Origin: an uncultured Porphyromonadaceae bacterium
GTDB lineage: Bacteria; Bacteroidota; Bacteroidia; Bacteroidales; Muribaculaceae
DNA: 9,445 nucleotides
Direction: 5' to 3'
Assembly (NCBI GenBank): GCA_900555915.1
Contig: USNC01000037.1
Coordinates: 1 to 9,445, forward strand
The notes under the pieces were generated by a model. The model saw only the letters and a list, made by a program, of their open reading frames with translations. It was not told the DNA's origin and did no database searches. Every line of letters begins with the position of its first letter. Positions within the stretch are counted from its first letter, which is position 1. The position numbers and the translations under genes were made by a program. Shown piece after piece: positions 6,781 to 9,445 of the stretch.

Positions 6781-6857
6781 GTCTAACGCCTATAGTCTAA
6801 CGCCTATAGTCTAACGCCTAACGCCTAACGCCTAAAATCTAACGCCTAACGCCTAAC
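6781..6857. repeat. Inverted heptamer array, 11 contiguous 7-bp units
   Basis: The 77 bp divide exactly into 11 heptamers: GCCTAAC 4, GTCTAAC 3, GCCTATA 2, GCCTAAA 1, ATCTAAC 1. GCCTAAC is the reverse complement of GTTAGGC, a unit of the array at 6546-6762, so this array is the same family in the opposite orientation. It is separated from the first by 18 bp (6763-6780, T- and G-rich). The two could pair as a cruciform or an RNA hairpin of up to 77 bp, with about one mismatch per unit where GATAGGC faces GCCTAAC. Confidence 0.93.
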
Positions 6858-6984
6858 CATTGTTACAACGATGTGAAATTTCCGTTACAGACGAACCAAC
6901 ACCGTCACCCCGCGTTTTACTATCAAAACAATCTTTAAGATTATTTAAAGATATTAATCAATCATAAAAAAACACAAGACCACT
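6858..6984 (+). promoter_or_regulatory. ompA upstream region with an AT-rich hairpin
   Basis: This 127-bp stretch between the heptamer arrays and the ompA ATG must contain its promoter or leader, but I find no good TTTG/TAnnTTTG pair in it. The visible element is an inverted repeat: atctttaa (6931-6938) and ttaaagat (6945-6952), with a 6-nt loop. The last 50 bases before the ATG are very AT-rich and rich in A, which is typical of well-translated Bacteroidota leaders. Confidence 0.4.
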
Positions 6985-8247
6985 ATGAAAACACGTATCA
7001 AATCATTCATTCCGGCCATTTGCGCAGGCGCATTCCTGCTTCCGGCCGCTGCCAACGCTCAAGACGTAGTCGTAACAGAAGAGGCTGCAACGGTCACCGA
7101 GTTCAACTGCGGCAATACTGACCGCTACTATTCAAGCTGGCGCGACAATTGGTTTATCCAGATTGGTGCGGGCGTCAACCAGCCGGTGGTGGAACGGGGC
7201 TTAGGCTTTGTCAACGGCAACAAGGTAGTCAACAAAAAGATCATTACTCCTGAATACAACTTCGGCGTGGGCCGCTGGATCTCTCCCTACTTCGCTTTCC
7301 GCCTCAACGCTCTCGGCGGCGTGCTCCACTGGGACAATCCCTCGGCTCCCGGACTCAACAACGGATGGACTCGCGCGAATCATGTCAACCTCAATCTTGA
7401 GTTCATGTGGGATATGTGCAACTCTATCGGAGGCGTGAATCCCGACCGAGTATTCAGCGTGATTCCTTTCGTAGGTCTCGGAGGAGACTTCATGTGGAAT
7501 ATGAAGGGGAAAAGCGGCGGAGCACCCGCGGCCACCAATATCCTCAACAGCAAGGACGAGGCCTGGAAACGCTCATGGGCACTTCCGGTATCGGCCGGTA
7601 TCCAGTTCCGTCTGAGACTCTGCGAATATGTCGACTTCTTCGCTGAGGCACGCGCTTCATTCTACGGCGACAACTGGAACGGATGCGCCTACGGAGAGGC
7701 TGTCGACGCCAATGTGTCGGCCATCGGAGGCTTCAACTTCAACATCGGCGGACGCGGATGGAACACTTACAATGAATGTGTGAGCGCTTCCGAAATAGCC
7801 GCTCTCAACGGACAGGTCAACAATCTCCGCGCCGAACTCCTCGAAGCCAACCAGGCTCTCGCCGCAGCTCTCGAAAATCCGCGCACCGTCACCGAGAAGG
7901 TATATGTGGAAGGTCCCGACCAGCCTCTCATGGCTACCGTACGCTTCAAGATCAACTCAAGCGTGATCGAACCCCAGGAAGAGGTGAATGTCTACAACAT
8001 GGCCCAGTATCTGAAGGAGAATCCTGAAGTGAGCATCACTGTAGCGGGATATGCCGACAAGGACACCGGAACAGCCGAATACAACCAGGGCCTCTCGCAG
8101 CGTCGCGCCAAAGCTGTAGCCGACAGCCTCGTGAAGACCTACGGCATCGCATCCGACCGCATCAGCGTCGCAGCCGAGGGAAGCGCAACTCAGCCTTATC
8201 CCGACAACAACGACTGGAACCGTATCGTGATGTTCGTCAACAAATGA
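6985..8247 (+). CDS. OmpA-family outer-membrane protein
   Basis: A 420-residue outer-membrane protein joining an N-terminal beta-barrel to a peptidoglycan-binding domain. A signal peptide covers residues 1-25 (basic start MKTRIK, hydrophobic core, cut after Ala-Asn-Ala). The barrel spans about 50-258, with alternating aromatic and polar strands such as NWFIQIGAGVNQP and ending INIGGRGW-like near the coiled coil. A helical stretch at about 265-292 (EIAALNGQVNNLRAELLEANQAL) is probably a coiled-coil linker. The OmpA C-terminal domain covers about 315-420. GYAD (355-358) and YNQGLSQRRA (366-375) give D358 and R374, the pair that binds diaminopimelate in the family. The protein would tether the outer membrane to the cell wall. 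It is alone in its transcript: divergent from the M23-like gene, with a terminator 27 bp after the stop. Orthology to a particular Bacteroides OmpA cannot be settled by eye. Confidence 0.93.
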   Translation: MKTRIKSFIPAICAGAFLLPAAANAQDVVVTEEAATVTEFNCGNTDRYYSSWRDNWFIQIGAGVNQPVVERGLGFVNGNKVVNKKIITPEYNFGVGRWISPYFAFRLNALGGVLHWDNPSAPGLNNGWTRANHVNLNLEFMWDMCNSIGGVNPDRVFSVIPFVGLGGDFMWNMKGKSGGAPAATNILNSKDEAWKRSWALPVSAGIQFRLRLCEYVDFFAEARASFYGDNWNGCAYGEAVDANVSAIGGFNFNIGGRGWNTYNECVSASEIAALNGQVNNLRAELLEANQALAAALENPRTVTEKVYVEGPDQPLMATVRFKINSSVIEPQEEVNVYNMAQYLKENPEVSITVAGYADKDTGTAEYNQGLSQRRAKAVADSLVKTYGIASDRISVAAEGSATQPYPDNNDWNRIVMFVNK

Positions 8248-8274
8248 TCTGAAACCTTGATGATATTCTGACTT

Positions 8275-8304
8275 GGAAGCCCCGGACTCTGTCGCGGGGC
8301 TTCC
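8275..8304 (+). terminator. Hairpin terminator after the OmpA-family gene
   Basis: ggaagccccg (8275-8284) and cggggcttcc (8295-8304) pair perfectly over 10 bp with a 10-nt loop, 27 bp after the stop codon. The tail (gcttgtctgtg) is only moderately T-rich, so termination efficiency is uncertain, but position and GC content fit an intrinsic terminator. Confidence 0.75.
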
Positions 8305-8316
8305 GCTTGTCTGTGC

Positions 8317-8351
8317 CTGTGTCCCCGGGTGTAACCGCCCAGGGAGCACAG
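8317..8351 (+). other. Second interrupted hairpin after the terminator
   Basis: ctgtg (8317-8321) pairs with cacag (8347-8351), tccc (8322-8325) with ggga (8342-8345), and ggg (8327-8329) with ccc (8338-8340). There is one bulge, one mismatch and an 8-nt loop. It could be a backup terminator for ompA. No T run follows. Confidence 0.4.
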
Positions 8352-8365
8352 TGCAGTGAAGCTAT

Positions 8366-8418
8366 ATATGTTTTACAACATATTTCGGGCTTCTTGTGGA
8401 AATATTCCAAAAATATTC
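8366..8418 (+). promoter_or_regulatory. Candidate regulator-binding sites upstream of the gdhA promoter
   Basis: Two symmetric elements lie just upstream of the -33 box. atatgtt (8366-8372) and aacatat (8377-8383) form a perfect inverted repeat with a 4-bp centre. aaatattc is repeated directly at 8400-8407 and 8411-8418, 11 bp apart, about one helical turn, so both copies face the same side of DNA. Either is placed where an activator or repressor could act. AT-rich sequence makes chance matches easier. Confidence 0.4.
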
Positions 8419-8427
8419 TCAAAAATC

Positions 8428-8459
8428 TTTGGTGGAATGGTAAAAACGATTTATATTTG
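8428..8459 (+). promoter_or_regulatory. Bacteroides-type promoter for gdhA
   Basis: TTTG (8428-8431) and TATATTTG (8452-8459) match both boxes of the Bacteroides sigma-ABfr consensus (TTTG, TAnnTTTG) exactly, with a 20-bp gap. The transcript would start near 8466 and carry a leader of close to 90 nt before the gdhA ATG at 8554. Confidence 0.8.
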
Positions 8460-8481
8460 CAAGTGAAAACTCAAGTCTCCT

Positions 8482-8537
8482 GTTTATGGCTTGGGTAAAA
8501 CCAACTTTAATATTAAAAATAAACCCAATATCTAAAC
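8482..8537 (+). other. Possible long-range stem in the gdhA leader
   Basis: gttta (8482-8486) pairs with taaac (8533-8537) and ttgggt (8491-8496) with acccaa (8523-8528), around a 4-by-4 internal loop. The perfect 12-bp palindrome tttaatattaaa (8506-8517) lies in the enclosed loop. It might affect mRNA stability or translation. No riboswitch class is recognised. Confidence 0.3.
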
Positions 8538-8553
8538 CCAAAACTCATTGGAT

Positions 8554-9397
8554 ATGAATATTAATGAAATCATGGCCAATCTTGAGGCCAAGCACCCCGG
8601 TGAGAAAGAATTCCTCCAGGCTGTCAAAGAAGTTCTCATCTCTGTCGAAGATGTCTACAACCAGCACCCGGAATATGAGAAAGCCCGCATCATCGAACGC
8701 ATGGTGGAGCCCGACCGTATCTTCACTTTCCGTGTGACTTGGGTCGACGACAAAGGCGAAGTGCAGAACAACATCGGCTACCGCGTGCAGTTCAACAACG
8801 CTATCGGCCCCTACAAGGGCGGTATCCGTTTCCATGCGAGTGTGAATCTTTCGATTCTTAAGTTCCTCGGCTTCGAGCAGACTTTCAAGAATGCGCTCAC
8901 TACTCTTCCGATGGGTGGAGGCAAGGGTGGCTCCGATTTCTCGCCCCGTGGAAAGAGCGACGCGGAAATCATGCGTTTCTGTCAGGCTTTCGTGATGGAA
9001 CTCTGGCAGAATCTCGGTCCTGACCGCGACGTGCCCGCAGGTGACATCGGCGTTGGCGGACGCGAGGTCGGCTACATGTATGGCATGTATAAGAAACTCG
9101 CCCGCGAGAACACCGGCACTTTCACCGGCAAGGGCCTGAGCTTCGGCGGAAGCCGTCTGCGTCCGGAGGCTACCGGCTTCGGTGCCATCTACTTTGTGCA
9201 GAACGTGCTCAAGAAAGTGTGGAACGAGGACCTCTCCGGCAAGACCGTCGCCATATCCGGATTCGGCAATGTGGCATGGGGCGCAGCCAAGAAGGCAACT
9301 TCTCTCGGCGCCAAGGTAGTGACTCTGTCCGGTCCTGACGGATATATCTACGATCCCGCCGGTCTCGACGAGGAGAAGATAGAATATATGCTCGAAC
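8554..9397 (+). CDS. gdhA: Glutamate dehydrogenase, hexameric type, 3' end missing
   Basis: Cytoplasmic enzyme for reversible reductive amination of 2-oxoglutarate to glutamate with ammonium. The visible part holds 281 codons of an expected roughly 445. The N-terminal half is the Glu/Leu/Phe/Val dehydrogenase substrate domain: YKGGIRFH (87-94, with K88 for substrate), K112, PMGGGKGG (119-126, catalytic K124) and PAGDIGVGGREVGYMYG (161-177, catalytic D164). These match known family residues closely. The nucleotide domain begins near 205, with the Rossmann turn SGFGNVAWG (235-243). The form looks like the bacterial hexameric (small) enzyme; NADP versus NAD preference cannot be fixed from this part. 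The genomic frame stops at E281; the open frame continues into sequencing adapter, so the residues after position 281 (reading PVSYTHLRAHET) are not real. Confidence 0.97.
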
Positions 9398-9445
9398 CTG
9401 TCTCTTATACACATCTCCGAGCCCACGAGACACTGAGCGATCTCG
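9398..9445 (+). other. Illumina Nextera i7 adapter at the contig end (artefact)
   Basis: CTGTCTCTTATACACATCT (9398-9416) is the Tn5 mosaic end used in Nextera libraries. CCGAGCCCACGAGAC (9417-9431) is the read-2 side adapter. ACTGAGCG (9432-9439) occupies the 8-base i7 index slot, and atctcg (9440-9445) starts the P7 part. The order and lengths match adapter read-through exactly. It is untrimmed library sequence, not organism DNA. It might hide one or two genomic bases at the junction if those happen to equal the adapter start. Confidence 0.98.

Noticed and set aside
6546..6857. CRISPR array or telomere-like repeat
   Set aside because: There are no unique spacers between repeats and the units are contiguous 7-mers, so it is not CRISPR. 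The TTTAGGC-like units resemble some eukaryotic telomere repeats, but this is an internal bacterial spacer flanked by bacterial genes and part of it is inverted.
6763..6930. A TTTG/TAnnTTTG promoter for the OmpA-family gene
   Set aside because: Several TTTG boxes occur at 6763-6780, but none has a TAnnTTTG box at 19-21 bp, and no convincing pair is present nearer to the ATG. I did not call one.
9398..9416. Transposon Tn5 end as evidence of a mobile element
   Set aside because: The 19-bp mosaic end is followed by Illumina adapter and index sequence, so it comes from library preparation and not from a transposon in the genome.
8545..9426. 293-codon open frame on the minus strand starting inside the adapter
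   Set aside because: Its start MGSEMCIRDR comes from the Nextera adapter and the rest is antisense to gdhA. The 9209-9433 frame (DVYKRQ start) is rejected for the same reason.

Overview
This 9.4-kb window comes from a Bacteroidota genome, most likely order Bacteroidales and possibly a Muribaculaceae-like gut lineage. The evidence is two promoters of the Bacteroides type (TTTG-like box, about 20 bp, TAnnTTTG), no obvious Shine-Dalgarno sequences, a DPP III with the HECLGH/EEARAD motif pair known from Bacteroides, an RseP and OmpA of Bacteroidales style, and fairly GC-rich coding sequence. The family-level placement is inference. The right edge is a contig end: the last 48 bases are an Illumina Nextera i7 adapter with index, not genome.

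The left two thirds hold five genes on the minus strand, read from right to left: a membrane-anchored M23-family protein with a degraded active site (5580-6458), dxr of the MEP isoprenoid pathway (4372-5541), the intramembrane site-2 protease rseP (2820-4280), a 23S rRNA cytosine methyltransferase of the RlmI family (1542-2720), and a secreted-type dipeptidyl peptidase III that runs off the left edge (1-1481). The gaps are 38, 91, 99 and 60 bp. A promoter is visible only ahead of the first gene (6514-6545), so one operon is plausible. A 54-bp perfect palindrome that includes the rseP stop codon could divide it.

The divergent spacer at 6459-6984 separates this cluster from an OmpA-family outer-membrane protein on the plus strand (6985-8247). 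It holds the most unusual structure here: 31 contiguous heptamers of the NNTAGGC type (6546-6762), an 18-bp spacer, then 11 heptamers in inverted orientation (6781-6857). Together they make a large imperfect inverted repeat that abuts the -33 box of the minus-strand promoter.

After ompA comes a hairpin terminator, a short regulatory region with several symmetric elements and a good Bacteroides-type promoter, and then gdhA, hexameric glutamate dehydrogenase, cut off after about 281 codons by the adapter. The genes are housekeeping and envelope functions: isoprenoid precursor synthesis, envelope proteolysis, cell-wall association, rRNA modification, peptide turnover and ammonium assimilation. 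I see no defence system, mobile element, tRNA, rRNA or CRISPR array. The novelty lies in the noncoding repeats rather than in any gene.
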